The notes under the pieces are model-generated. The model did not search any database. It was given only the letters and a program-made list of their open reading frames with translations, and was not told the DNA's origin. A stretch of 64,000 bases of DNA from Daucus carota subsp. sativus (taxonomy: Eukaryota; Streptophyta; Magnoliopsida; Apiales; Apiaceae). The DNA lies in contig NC_030385.2 in the NCBI RefSeq assembly GCF_001625215.2, positions 33,691,598 through 33,755,597 on the forward strand, written 5' to 3'. Shown piece after piece: positions 24,401 to 37,217 of the stretch. The first letter of the stretch is position 1. Each line of letters begins with the position of its first letter. Made by a program: the position numbers and the translations under genes.

Positions 24401-24974
24401 TCAATATAATCTTTATGTTCATGCTTATATTTCTAAGTAAAAACTAATGTTATAAATATCAGGAATCGAATTTAATAGATGAAAATATGAAATAAAGATT
24501 AATCAATGAATAATTATTTAATGGCATTGATCGAACAAATATTAATTTAAAATTAATCAGATAATTAATTAAATAATTAAAAGTTTAATCAGTTCGACAA
24601 GATACAAACATTAATTAATCGATAACTAATTACGATTATCGACTTTTAGAAAAACACTAAAAACCATGGTCACAACGGGAAACTAATTAAACGGCGCAGT
24701 TTATTTCCTCCGCGTCAAGCGTGTCTCCCACCCACCGCTCCTTCTGCATACACAACCTGCACCTTCCTTTTTCTTGAAATATAATTTAAAAACAATATTT
24801 TCATAAAATAACCTCATTTCACTTATAAAGAGTTGTGCATGTATATATAAACCCTCACTCATCTCTTCCTTCTTCATCTACTTCTTACATAACTAAACCA
24901 AAATATATATTCTTCTCAAAGCTGGGGAGGAAAAAAGTTCACAACTATCCATTATTCACTCTCTTCTCTAGAAA
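24401..24974. other. Promoter and leader region of the DUF761 gene
   Basis: AT-rich upstream DNA. GTATATATAAA at 24841-24851 is a good TATA box, about 125 bases before the ATG at 24975, followed by a pyrimidine-rich leader. A GC-richer patch sits at 24690-24770. Confidence 0.5.
24842..24851 (+). promoter_or_regulatory. TATA box of the DUF761 gene
   Basis: TATATATAAA, followed by CCCTCACTCATCTC. A start of transcription about 30 bases downstream would leave a leader of about 100 bases before the ATG. Confidence 0.6.
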
Positions 24975-25523
24975 ATGAAAATGCAGATAAATAAATCGAA
25001 TACAGCTCGTAGAGCTTGGAACGTCTTAAGAATAGCCCTTCTGTGGGCAAGAAAAGGAGGAGTTCTCAGAAGGAGACTCATGCTCAACTTTCCCAAGTAC
25101 ATTAAAACCGTCCGCCATAATCCCGGCGCTGACACGTTCCGATACGGAGAGCGTCAGCTGTCGTTCGACGACACTCCGGTTATTCACGTCCGGATGCATC
25201 GCCCTTCTTCCTTGCGCTTCAAGTTACCTCACATTCCATGCATTAATCCGGCACAAGTTGATTTTGATTTTGAGTTCAACGACGGGAATGATGAAGGATT
25301 CTGCTACGACGATATCGCGAGAAAGAGTTTTCTGAAGAGTGCAAGAGATGAGGATGAAGAAGAGGAGTGGTTGGGTGATGGTGATGAGAGTGAGGAAGTT
25401 GAGGGTGGAAATGATATTGACATGAAAGCTGATGAGTTTATAGCCAAGTTCTATGAGCAAATGAAGCTGCAGAGACAGATATCATATCTTGAGTACCATG
25501 AGACAAGCATATCGGCTGAATAA
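24975..25523 (+). CDS. DUF761 domain protein (cotton-fibre-expressed-like), intronless
   Basis: One exon of 182 residues. The N-terminal part is basic (RRAWNVLRIALLWARKGG, then RRRLML), the middle is acidic (a run of D and E around residues 136-160), and the C-terminus carries the conserved DUF761 motif DEFIAKFYEQMKLQRQISY. Plant proteins of this type are small, often intronless and sometimes stress- or pathogen-responsive; their biochemical function is not known. TATA box about 125 bases upstream; a polyadenylation signal AATAAA is present at 25689-25694. The 3' side faces the CTP synthase gene (convergent) at a distance of 2 kb. Confidence 0.85.
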   Translation: MKMQINKSNTARRAWNVLRIALLWARKGGVLRRRLMLNFPKYIKTVRHNPGADTFRYGERQLSFDDTPVIHVRMHRPSSLRFKLPHIPCINPAQVDFDFEFNDGNDEGFCYDDIARKSFLKSARDEDEEEEWLGDGDESEEVEGGNDIDMKADEFIAKFYEQMKLQRQISYLEYHETSISAE

Positions 25524-25999
25524 ATTCTGATTAATTTCTCATATTCTGTACACATCGTATACAGGTTTGTAGGAGAGGGATTATATACATTGTTATGCAG
25601 ATTTGTAGGAGACTCATTTTCCTCAGTTTTGTATATACCAGAGGCTTCCATGATTCTATCTACTGCGATTGTTATCAATTTTTCCCTGAATAAAGTTTTG
25701 TTTGATTCATGGTGCGATTCTCTTAGAAAATATTATGCCCAGCTGTCAACTGATCATGACTGACGAGAAATATCGATCAAAATTCATCTAACAAAAAATA
25801 TTTATTAAGTTGTAGGAGTCCCGCACCAAATGGCAAATAAATTTGACATTCCTGTTAAGTGATCACAAATAGACAGAAACTGACGTAATAAATTAGTCTT
25901 GAAATGTCCTAAATATGACCCTGATAAGAGTTAGTAGGCAAGAATAAAACGCTACACAATATAATATCTTATCAGATACATTATAACAGTGTTTGATAA
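25524..25999. other. 3' flank of the DUF761 gene
   Basis: Contains the likely 3' UTR, with TTTGTAGGAGA repeated at about 25565 and 25601, and AATAAA at 25689-25694. Nothing else recognised. Confidence 0.5.
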
Positions 26000-26394
26000 G
26001 AGCATCTCCAACCATCAAAAGCCTTTAGGTAAAATGTGAGTTGGCATACTAAAAATAAAAAATTTAGCCAACCTCTCTAAAAACTAATACTCCAACCACA
26101 CTCAGCTGTTGTCTATAATTTTAGCCAACCTCCTATGGATGGCTAAATTTGTCGAACCTCTACAGGTCTGTAAGAAAATCTGTAGGAAAATTGCACATCA
26201 TTTATTACCATATTGAACTGATATATTCTATTTTAACAATTTAAAATATTAATAACATACTATTTTTAAATTATAGCCAACTAATATAGCCAATATCATT
26301 GAAGCAAAATGTCTTACAGGTTCAGCAAATTTTACCTAATGCCTTACAGGTTCAATTTAGCCAACGATTATAGCCAACGCCGTTGGAGATGCTC
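26000..26394. mobile_element. Tourist-like (PIF/Harbinger) MITE, GAGCATCTCCAAC family
   Basis: Perfect 13-bp inverted ends GAGCATCTCCAAC / GTTGGAGATGCTC, flanked by TAA on both sides (25997-25999 and 26395-26397). A 3-bp TAA/TTA duplication is characteristic of PIF/Harbinger elements. About 395 bp, non-coding, with internal repeats of TTTAGCCAAC in both orientations. Confidence 0.85.
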
Positions 26395-26397
26395 TAA

Positions 26398-27593
26398 CAG
26401 CGTTTGTAGCTATTTAAAAAAATATAGTCATTATAAAATGATATTTTACTATCATTGATATGTGAGACATGAGTACTTGAAATTGTGATAACCAAGATCA
26501 ACATCCCAAAAACTGTTTTTAGTTAATTTTTTTTAAAGTTTTGTTTCTAATAAAAATTACACATAAACAATATTTTACTCATAAATCACTTTTATTTTTA
26601 TTTATTATATTTTTTAATAACCCATAACCATTAATCATTAATAAGTCAAAATTATCCAAACAGACATTTTAAATTTGGAACTTATCAGTCACAATTTTAA
26701 ATTCAACCAAACGGACTCATAATTATACTGAAGGTTTCAAATTGTGTAAAAACCATTTATTTACCAATACAGAATTCTACAGTGATAACACAATATAAAT
26801 TTTATTATTCTAAATATAGATGCCCATTGAAAGTGAACCACCATATAGCGTCAATCATGCTACATGGCAATGCCAAAATGTCAGTACCACGGATTTCAAT
26901 TTGATATCAAGGACAGCAGGACAGTGATGCATTAAAGTTAGAATATCTGAACTAATTAACCAATCATTGCCCATATACAGCTCATTCAGTAATCTACATT
27001 ACTCCTACTTGATTGCCAGTCATCCAACTTATGAATAACACAATGTGAAATGGATTTATCAAAAAGGAAAAGTCGGGTCCAAATCAGATAAGCGAGATTC
27101 GATTAGTTGCAGATGTGCTAGTATTGAAATCTGACCGAACTTTGCAGGATCTCTGTAAAGCTTTCAGTAATCAAATTCTCCATAGTATGCATTCTATAAA
27201 GAAATTTTTCCAAAATCATTGTGGATCATTTCCGTCTACCACTCTTAGTACCTGCATCAAAAGTTAACAATAGTTCAAGTTAGAAATAGGATACAATGGC
27301 TAAATAGTCTTTACTCGGCATGCAAAATATGGGTGTCCATTTGTTTGGGTTCATCAAGTAACTATGCAAATAATAACAAAGTAAAGACTTTGTCGAACTA
27401 AAGCACAAATTTAAGTAAGAATTATCAAAATTCATACCAACCCCATCCTAGCAAAGTCCTGAACATATATAAAAAGCAGGACAACACCCAAAACTATGCA
27501 AATTTAAGCCGGCAACAGAGCTTCAAACTCGTGTTCACATAAATAAACTACAGTACCTTTAAAGTATATTGAGCAATGAACTTCGGCAGTTGG
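26398..27593. other. Intergenic region and CTP synthase 3' flank
   Basis: AT-rich. The right part should hold the 3' UTR of CTP synthase (stop at 27594). No further gene or repeat recognised. Confidence 0.5.
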
Positions 27594-30500
27594 TTATAAA
27601 CTTCCATTCTGTTGTTGACTAAGATAATCACCTAACTGGCCTGTTGCAGCTAATACAAGACCTATACAACAAATAAAATGTTAGGAAAACTACACAAAGC
27701 GGATCACGAATTATAATGCACGGCTGTTGTCAAAGTTACTATGTAAAAGATAAATCACTCATACAAATTCTATAAAAATTATTAAGACTTGAACTACTGA
27801 TCTGTGTTCACATTTGTCTAATTGAAACCATTTTCATCATCCATGTGTCCATATTGAAAGTACCAGATTTTAATGATTTTAATAAAAGCCGCTCAGGTTT
27901 TGGTACGCAACACTGACAATATATATTATGTACCAGAATGCTAATATACCCTTAATTATCTCCAAAGTCTAAAGCTGCAGGGATTTGTATTTAAAAATAT
28001 GTCGACAAACTGAATAGATAATGTAAATGCCTTAAGCAAGGGCACCATATAAATGGATGAATGTACTTTCAGTAGAATACCGAATCACCAATGATGAAAA
28101 GAAGATATCAACAGAAAAACAGTTACATAAAAATAAACCCTGCATTAAAAAAACATACTACTCTCCCAGTTTTTATACAACAATAATATCAATCACACAA
28201 AAATATATATACTATAAACGGTCTAGCACGGTTATCAAATTAATCTAGTTAACCCATGATGTACCTAAAAATGGAGCTGAAGGCCTCCCAGGGCGTGACT
28301 TGAACTCTGGATGGAATTGCACCCCCACATAGAATGGATGATTAGGAAGTTCTACAATCTAAAGATATGAAGGTGGCAAAAATTAAATTTAGAATCTTAA
28401 AGAAAATACTCTGCCCCAAGTCAGAAATATTATTAGCCTCAGAAGAATTTGACTAAAAGCTCAAGAAGGCAAGGAACTGATTCATACCATCAAGATTTTT
28501 TAACGTACTTATATGATCAAAAAATCTTATATCACAAAAAAAGAGCCTATAAATGACAAACCTCCATTCGCTGACCACTTTCATCCTTCCCCACAAATTT
28601 TAAGCCAGCTTCTTCTAACATGTCAACCATCTCAGGATTCACCTGCAGCATACATGCAAACATCAAAATAAAGATACAATTATAAAATAAGAACCAGAGG
28701 AATAATTTATCAATGAACCTCATATCTATGCCGATGCCGCTCATCCACATACTTATGATTATGATACCTAGCAACAAATGTAAAGTAGAATATCAGTATA
28801 GGCTGAGACCAAATAAAGCAAAACGAAACACCTGCCATTATAAAATTCTCATACATTTAATTATTTGGAACATGCAAGATAATCAATTACATTAATTAAT
28901 ACTCCATCTGTTTCAGAGGATTATACATGCTTAAGACAGAGGGTTCGGCACGCATTTTAATGCTCTTATAAAATATAGTTCCATAAATTATTTAATTTTT
29001 TTCTTCTGAATATAAATTTCTATTAAGAAACAAAAAAAATTAAAAAAAAGTTATAGAACTATACTTGGAAGCCTTAAAATGTGTGCCAAGCAATGGAAAA
29101 AAACTGTATAGAAATGATTGGGACGGAGGGAGTAGCGCTCAGTAACATACAGCTTTGAAGTGATGCAATCAGAGGTCTGAAATAACGTTCTTCGAGCACC
29201 AAGTCTCATTGTACTTCCCATGTGTGTTCTTGAGCCCTAAATGTGCAGTAAACAGAAGTCATTAAAACAACTTAAAAGAGATTTGTCATAACAGTCAAGT
29301 ATCACCATGAATGGGAATGGGAACGGGAATGGGAATGGGCACGTACCTCTGGCATAAAAATTACAACAGGATCGGGTGTCTGAGCATCAAATTCTGAACT
29401 GTTTGCCTTTTCCAGACCCAACACCTACCAAAAGATAGGGAGCAATGCAGACAATTCTATATTACATTTGTAGTTAACAGGGCTATGTCCATATATATAA
29501 ATTAAACCAGTAACTTACTGATTGAGCAAACTCAATTACTGAAACCTGCATTCCTAAGCAGATCCCAAGATATGGAACTTTATTTTCTCTGGCATAATTA
29601 GCAGCCAATATCATTCCTTTCACCCCACGATCTCCAAATCCACCAGGGACCAAAACACATGCTGCACTCTGAAGACACATACAAAATAAAAGTTCAGATC
29701 ATTAAGCATATATAATTCTTAGCCACCAAACAACACAGCCTTCCCTTACTAATGCTAGAACATCAGTGTCTTGTACTATTTGTTCTTTTAAGTCCAAGTC
29801 ATAACAAGTTATAAACATTGGCAAACTACAAATCAAGTAAATCGAAAGATTGTGCACACTTTGCAAACTTTACAGGCTCCACTTGATTAAAATTCTTGGT
29901 CTGTGTCCAAATTAAAATTACAAGAATTAAAAGTTAATATATATACTCTTCTAAATCTAATTTTCTGAATCATAAAGAGAAAAAGTGTAAAACCAAAAGT
30001 TTACCTTTAGAGTCTTCCATGCTGCAGCATGAAGTTCTGGTGTCTGAGAGAATAATATGCTAGTCAGAGAAAGAAACTAACAGAAATATAAACATAATAT
30101 ATCCAGCAAATGCAACTACTAGACTCCCAGTACCAATTTCGCACTCTCATCTTCGAGGTCAGAAGCTGCAATCCAGTCAACTGCCGGCTTCAATGAACAA
30201 GCAGTGCATGCATGAAGAAGTGCCTGTATTGACAATAATGGAAAACTCCTTGGTGAATGATAAATTATACTAACCAATAATGCTACATATGTGCTGAACA
30301 ATACATGCTCTACATAGTTAATAGCTGAGAGCATTCTATGAAGGCACTACATTAATGCTTAATGTATAAAATTAATCATATGAACCACTAACAAGTATAC
30401 AAGTCATAGGCTCATAGCTAATGATTGCATCATAATATTCCATTTAGACATAGACAATGCTTAGGTTGTACACATCCATTATATGCTCTATAAAGTCAAT

Positions 30501-33500
30501 CACCCGTTAAATCTTGTTAACTTGGTAGATTGAAACATCTCAGTTCAAACCGATCATGTTGCAAGAGATTTATAATAATTGCCTGCCACAGTTTGATTTG
30601 CACACGGACTTATTGAGGATATTTCTAAAAATGAGGGGGGGAAAAAAAAGGGGATTAAGACTATACTGATAAATCTGCGTAATAAATATAACAGATCTTG
30701 TATGTAATAAACTTTTATCTATAAATGCACCTTTACGACAGACAGATATGAATCTGTGAGGCCAACATATTTCCCAACCATAGCTATCCTCACCTGCAAA
30801 GAGTGGTATCCATTGAATCAGTGTGTACAGTGAGTAAATAAAAGACATCACTCTAAATGAATGATACTAACAGAATCTTTGAGGCCGTCAACTTTCTGAG
30901 CCCTATTAGTCCACTCTTGTAAATTAGGTAGAGTAGCTACACTGAAACAATGAAACAGAATTTTCACTATCATTGGACAATGTTCAATCTACTCGGGAAT
31001 CGTATATCGTTAACTAATATGTATCATGTAATCAAAATTTGAAAGCTTACCTGTGCAAGTCTAATTGCGCTAAAATGGCATTATGAGCATTTTGGTTCTG
31101 CAACAAAAAAGAAACCTCAGAGACTTAAAAAGATGTTATAACAAAAGCTAATTAGATACTGAAATCAAAAAAATATTTATAACCTACCTGAAGTAAGAGA
31201 GGAATGTGCCAAATGTTTGGAACATCATGGATATTAAGGATATTGCCCACCTGTAAAGAGAGATCTTAAATAGATAAAGCTTGCTTGAGAAGCTAAAAAG
31301 CTAAATAAATTCACGATCTGAAACAAGATAGGAAAAAAAAAAAAAAAAACAGTGCAGTTGTGTATAAGAAGAGCACGGCTAGATTCAGCAACTTACAGGA
31401 ACATGGCAAAATTGTGAAAGCTTTTGCTTTGTAGCTTCCAGTAATGGCTGCATAGATATTGCATGTATAACACAGTCTTTAATATCAAAAACACCACAAT
31501 TATTTTTTATAATTAGAATGGATATATTGGTAAGTTAAACGTTAAAAGAAACTACTTTCAGGAAACATAATCCATACTAGTGATGCAAGAAAATACTGAT
31601 ATTTTGCCTATATAACAATATGAAACAAAAAGCAGTTACAGCACAAAACACAAAACTCTTTGAGTCCTTGTATCACATGAAACTTGGAAGAGAAGATCAT
31701 TTTGCAATGCTTGTTTTTCATTTACACTTTTTCACATGCATGACCAATGCTGACATGATCAAACCCCCATAAGAAAACGATTTAGTTTAAAATTGGAATG
31801 ATAATCTGAATTTGAAAGCAATAGTTTTGTAACGAGCAGTACATTCCAAATAAAATGTTTCGGTTAAAGTCAAATGGAGTTGTTTATGTATTATTTGATG
31901 TTGCCTTTTAACAAACTATTGCTACATTTAGGATGGTGCATCCGCATCAACATATTCAAGTTTCTTAGGACAAGGATAATGCATGAAAGAAGCATCGTAT
32001 TTAAGAATAATACATGTGTCATGTGTCTGAATTCTTAAACACCCAATATACAGAATAACTGGAATTATACACAATTAACACTCAAAATAATAGAACTTAC
32101 CTCTGCAGAACGACATGCTAGGAAATGGGGAGTCAAGCCTAGTGCTCTTAGTTCCCGCACACTGTGTTGTGTAGGTTTAGTTTTCTGCCAAACATATGCA
32201 CATGGAAACATCTTAGATTTAATTAATTTAGGACATCTAATTAACTCTAACATCAAGTTCAGTTCATATATGAAATTAATGCTTTAGAGTATTACTTGCT
32301 CTCCCACAACACCCAATACAGGTATTAGGCTCACATGAATCAGGCAGAAATTATCTTCTCCTGGAGAAAAAGATTAAAGTGCCACATGAAAATAGTCAGT
32401 TTGCCGTGAGAACAAACATATGATGACAGCAAATATAGAAGACAAATAGGCACTAGTTCTGCAAGACTTCATAATATGCAAACAATGCATAATTTTACAG
32501 AGCACAACAAAAAAAGGCACTCCAAACGTAATTATGAGGTATAACAAAATTCAAATCTATACCCATTTAAACTATAAGTAATGGAAATAAAAATGTTGTA
32601 AGACGCTTCACAACTCGTATCTGTCATATTTAACCATGTCCAAAGAAACCAAATTTACAAGTATGATTGAAATAATTAAGAATTCAAAAATACACTAGAG
32701 TATTTCAAGCACCAGCAAAATGTCACACAATGATATATTCAAATATCACATGCCATGCTGGGGACCATAAAGCAAGGTGGGAAAGAGGAAACCTCTAAGA
32801 TAACAAAGTGAAAATTAACTCTTAACAGACAAAAAGCAACAAAAACTTACCAAGTGAGAAATACAATTGTCGCAGAGCTTCTATGAAGGGCATCGATTCA
32901 ATGTCACCTAAAGATTAATTAGAAAACATGTTGCATCTCGTGAATTATAAGCAAGGAAAATAACACTGATGGGAGAGACTGAGTTAGAAATTTGGTACGT
33001 CAAGTAAGCAACTCTATAAAAGCTCATACCTACAGTACCACCCAATTCTATCACACATACATCAGCTGGACCCTCTTTTCCATCTACAGGTATAACAGAC
33101 ACTGACTCTATCCAATTCTTTATTGCATCTGTAATATGTGGGACTACCTAAAATCCAGTTAAACATGCAAGATCACTGTGAGCTGGACTATCTTTGAAAC
33201 GCTCGAAACAGAAATGTTAAATCATGTATACATGCAGCATCACCTGGACAGTTTTTCCAAGATAATCGCCTCTACGCTCCTTGTCAAGAACAGACTATTT
33301 GAAAACAAAACAACATAATTAAAATAACAGAATCTGGAAAATCACATTAATAACTTTCATGGACTAGAGGATTTCAGCACCTGATAAATCTTTCCAGTAG
33401 TAATGTTATTGTCTCTAGTAAGTCTTACATCCAAAAAGCGTTCATAATTACCCAAATCCAGATCAACCTGTTTAGCCACATAATGACATATATGAAATAT

Positions 33501-34807
33501 CACTGCTAGAGCTAGAATGCGAAAAGTAAGCATGAAACGTATGGCTTACAATGTATAAAATTCAAATTATGATTTTAAACAGGATAATACGAAAACAGAT
33601 GATTCTTGGTAAGTGATTCATCTTGGATCCATGACAAATAATGTTTAATTTTGTTGAACGTGTGATAAAGGCAATTTAACAAACCCGGCATATGTCTATC
33701 ATGTAGTGTAGGTAGGGAAACAGTCTATCATGTAGTGTAGGTAGACCTAAATCATATCCATAAAGTAAAGTCGGTATACAATTATACATGAACGAAGTTA
33801 AGAAGTTATCAAAGTTATAACTGTAAAAGTTTCTTAAAAGTTAATTTTGATCATTGCATAGCCACAAGGAAACAAATATCAATCATATTTAAATTTTCAA
33901 ACAAAAAAAAAGATAAATAATGCAAAATGACAGGAATAACTGAGATCTGCTTCCCTACATTAGTTATGTGGTTAAAAGTAAATATCATAATTTAGAAAAT
34001 GAAAAGCAAACCTCTCCACCATCATCAAGCACAAAAACTTCCCCGTGCTCAAAGGGAGACATTGTACCAGCATCTGTGTTCAAGTATGGATCTGAAATCA
34101 CAGAAAAAATATAACTATAACACATATATCTAACACAAATGACAAATGCCATATCATTTTTAAAATTCATTAAATACATGAAAGACCGTCTATATCAAGT
34201 CATACGTAAATAACACCAAGTAGACATTAAAAAATCATGATATCCCAGCTAAAGTAGAGCAAATACAATAAACTCCAAAAAGTGGAAATTCGGAAGTTTA
34301 TGCCTGAACTCATATAAAATACACAAATAGAATAAAGGCCAGGTTACACACTACGGAAGCAAGCATAAAAAAACATGATTTTCTAGCTAAAAAGTGTATT
34401 TTCTACAAACACTAATATATAGTTGCACAAACAGGCCACCAGATAGTGCCAACACATCAACAACCAAGACATCATATTCTGTCACAAACCCTATTTTCAA
34501 TAGTCCAATCAAGCAACAAAAAACACTTGACTAAACAAATAGTGTAAAGCTTGTAACTTTCAGCCTCAAAACTATAGGAGACTCTCAAATAAAGAAATTT
34601 CTATAAAAGGGTATGAAGTCCAAAATCTAATTTGTCGAACCCACCCACAAAAAGTTAAAAACATAAATTAAAAAAAATTAAAAAAATACCAATTTTAATA
34701 GAAGTAACACGAAGGCCGCAAGCTTTAAGAACAACACCAACACTACTAGCAGTAACGCCCTTGCCGAGTCCACTCACTACTCCACCCGTTACTAGCACGT
34801 ACTTCAT
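27594..34807 (-). CDS. CTP synthase
   Basis: Twenty-two exons: 34807-34690, 34091-34012, 33467-33381, 33294-33244, 33147-33030, 32907-32851, 32360-32296, 32184-32101, 31447-31397, 31250-31188, 31097-31051, 30941-30872, 30793-30731, 30223-30134, 30043-30005, 29668-29519, 29424-29347, 29236-29151, 28767-28719, 28642-28562, 28358-28265 and 27661-27594. They total 1689 nt (562 residues plus stop) with consistent phases. The enzyme makes CTP from UTP, ATP and glutamine, the last step of pyrimidine nucleotide synthesis. The synthetase domain starts [17 protein letters not shown] with its P-loop at about residues 12-17. The C-terminal class I glutaminase domain has its Cys nucleophile at about 398 (LGICLGM) and the His/Glu pair at about 525/527 (VQFHPEF). 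All key residues are present. An in-frame upstream ATG at 34951 could add 48 residues (see findings). One Stowaway MITE lies in an intron. Confidence 0.95.
28902..29132. mobile_element. Stowaway-like MITE in a CTP synthase intron
   Basis: Left end CTCCATCTGTTTC and right end GGGACGGAGGGAG are inverted relatives of the Stowaway terminus CTCCCTCCGTCCC. Flanked by TA on both sides (28900-28901 and 29133-29134), the Tc1/mariner target duplication. It lies between exons 18 and 19 and does not touch the splice sites. Confidence 0.8.
29309..29339. repeat. Hexamer microsatellite (GGGAAT)n
   Basis: About five copies of GGGAAT, with one AAC variant, in the intron between CTP synthase exons 17 and 18, ending a few bases before the donor of exon 17. 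Confidence 0.7.
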
Positions 34808-35002
34808 CCTCTTGTTGTTTTCTTGTTGGTTTTGTGAAGCAGAGACAGTTGTGAATGAAACTGCTGCTGTTGTTTTAGAGAAAAGTGATTTGTGGGTAAG
34901 GCTAAATGCACGCCAAATGTTTGATTTTATGTCTAAGCGGGAAATCAGCATAATAATAAGCCTGATGGGCTTGACGGCGGGCTGGCTGGCTGGCTGTGTT
35001 TG

Positions 35003-35008
35003 TTTATA
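35003..35008 (-). promoter_or_regulatory. Candidate TATA box of CTP synthase
   Basis: TATAAA on the minus strand, within AAAAATATAAAC. It lies about 52 bases upstream of the ATG at 34951 and about 196 upstream of the canonical ATG at 34807, so a transcript starting near 34975 would include both. Confidence 0.45.
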
Positions 35009-35019
35009 TTTTTAAAGAG

Positions 35020-36330
35020 AGGATGCTCGTTTTCAAGGAGAGGGGTGTTCTTGTCCAACTAGTTTACACTACTTGGGTTCCGTGTTTTTCTTAAACTGTC
35101 ATCTATTTTCTTTCTAAGATTGTTTAATTTTTTTTGAAAAAGTCTGTCAAAATTCGATGAATTTTAGAATTTTAAAAAATCAAAAAAAAAATTAAAATTC
35201 TAAATTTAATTTTATATAAAATAAAAGACACGGAAATAACAAATCACAAAAATTAAAGTTGTTTTTATTACTTTGCATCTTTCAATATTAGCCCCTAAAC
35301 TCTGATTACAAAAATCCGCATATTTACTCAAATTATGACTTGTATATGTACATAAAAGCATGTTTGATTTTATAAGACTATAAATTTATAGTATATATAA
35401 TAATATTAATATATATATATAATTTAAAAAATAATATTAAATTGATTACGATTAATCGCTAGACGGTGTCTTCACCGACTAAATCCGATTCCCGCTTTTT
35501 ACAACACTCGTGTTTTCATTATAAAATATTTTGTTTTATAGCACATCTTTCATTTAATCTAAATTTTTTATTAAGAATTGATTTAATAATTTTTAAAATA
35601 TTAATTAAAAAACAATTTCTCCTATCATTCTTCCATTCAATATTAGAAATTCAATTAGTCAATATTTGAATCTAAGTATAACCTTGATCTATAATATGCC
35701 TTAATGATGTTTGGTTTTTGAATGGTTTGAGCACGTAATAAGCACTAAAATCTATGATTTTGAATGGTTTTGATTGGTTTATGATCTTTGGTGGGCTCTT
35801 GCCTCAGCAACAACCGCACTAATCAAAATCTTCCAAATTTATAATTTTTAGTATTTAGGATGGGGTACACACTAACCAAACCTGATAAAATTTTATAATC
35901 TATTAAAATAAAAATATCAAAATTTTGGTCGGCTCATATTTAAAAATATGGATTCGGGTTAGAATTATCAATATATCTAACCCTATCCGAAATATAAAAA
36001 ATTACATGAAAAATTTATATATTTATATATTATTAAAACAAAATTATCCATTCATAATATTACTAAATTATTATTTCTAATATTTCAAAATATAAATTTA
36101 CATGATAAAAATAATAATTTAAATTAAATTTTGAACTTGTTCGTATTATTTCAAGTTGGTTGTGTCAAGACAGTTCGGGTTGGGTTCCATCGTAACCCGA
36201 CCCATTATCCAAAACCGACTTAATATTGAATGAACAAGGCATGTATTCAAGTATTGAAGTTGTTTCATTGCTTCACACTCAAGCAACCATGCCAATGGAC
36301 GCACGATTTTAAGCCGGTTGATCAGACAGA
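35020..36330. other. Intergenic, AT-rich, with transposon debris
   Basis: The phrase ACCGA.TAAATCCGATTCCCGC..., at 35474-35508, recurs at 53483-53517 (see findings). At 35930-36215 GGGTT/AACCCGA words resemble the interior of the hAT-like family at 58314-58807 but without clear ends. No gene recognised. Confidence 0.5.
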
Positions 36331-36336
36331 TTGCCC

Positions 36337-36343
36337 TATAAAA
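36337..36343 (+). promoter_or_regulatory. TATA box of the fasciclin-like gene
   Basis: TATAAAA, 76 bases before the ATG at 36413. Confidence 0.6.
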
Positions 36344-36412
36344 ATATACACACCAAAGATGTTTTGCATCAAATTTTAATTTTCGCCATCAGATTCCAAA
36401 CTCACCATCTGC

Positions 36413-37006
36413 ATGGCAAAATACTACTCTGCAAATCTCCTTGTCCTCCTCCTCCTCACCGCAATCACAAGCCTCAACCTCCACTCCACCTCCGCCGCCA
36501 CCACACCATCCACTCTCCCACTCTCCACCCACGAAGCCGCAGCCATCGTCGAAGCCCTAATCGAGAAAGGCGGCTTCACAATCTGGGCCAAGCTGTTCGC
36601 AAACTCCAAAACCAGACCTCTCCTCCCCGCAAAAGCCACCATCTTTGTCCCCACCGACGCAGCCATGTCTCACCTCCACTACGCTACTGACATGGACCCC
36701 TACCTAATCCCTTACCACGTAACTCCAAAACACCATCTCTTGTACTCTGAGTTGTACCACTTGAAACCCCTGTCACTGCTCCCGACACTCGTGCCTTCCA
36801 AGACTATTCTCATCACCAGCACTTCACCCTCAAACTACAGGGTCGACAACTCCCTCATCACACACCCGAATCTATATCTTTCGCCTCGTATCGCGATTCA
36901 CGGCATCAACAAGATCCTGGACTTGCACCCTCAGCGATCGAAGATGCTGCCACTTGTACGAGCAGGGGATGTTCTTGAAGCGGCCAACAGTCACGCAGCA
37001 GAATAG
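36413..37006 (+). CDS. Small fasciclin-like (FAS1) secreted protein, FLA type
   Basis: Single exon, 197 residues. The start gives a clear signal peptide: basic K3, hydrophobic LLVLLLLTAI, and a likely cleavage after SAA near residue 29. One FAS1 domain follows, with the H1-like motif ATIFVPTDAAM, the YH motif PYHVTPKH, and the H2-like IAIHGINKILDL. FAS1 proteins act in cell adhesion and the cell wall. There is no C-terminal hydrophobic tail for a GPI anchor and few Ala-Pro/Ser-Pro clusters for arabinogalactan glycans, so it resembles the short FLA19/20/21-like group rather than classical FLAs. It is more GC-rich than its surroundings. It runs tail to tail with the TPR gene; only 211 bases separate the stops. 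Confidence 0.85.
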   Translation: MAKYYSANLLVLLLLTAITSLNLHSTSAATTPSTLPLSTHEAAAIVEALIEKGGFTIWAKLFANSKTRPLLPAKATIFVPTDAAMSHLHYATDMDPYLIPYHVTPKHHLLYSELYHLKPLSLLPTLVPSKTILITSTSPSNYRVDNSLITHPNLYLSPRIAIHGINKILDLHPQRSKMLPLVRAGDVLEAANSHAAE

Positions 37007-37217
37007 ATCAGCAACAGATGTTTTTTCAAGTTTCGGTTTAGGGCTATTTTGTAATTTAGATTAGCAGCAGTACTTTTGATTCGATTTGTATCCTGATTTA
37101 TGGTTGAATAAAACAATTATTCTTCGACATGTCTATAATGATTAAACAATAGTTCTCCAATATCATCATATATAATAATTATTTAACTATGTCTATTTTT
37201 TGAATAGGCCAGTTTAC

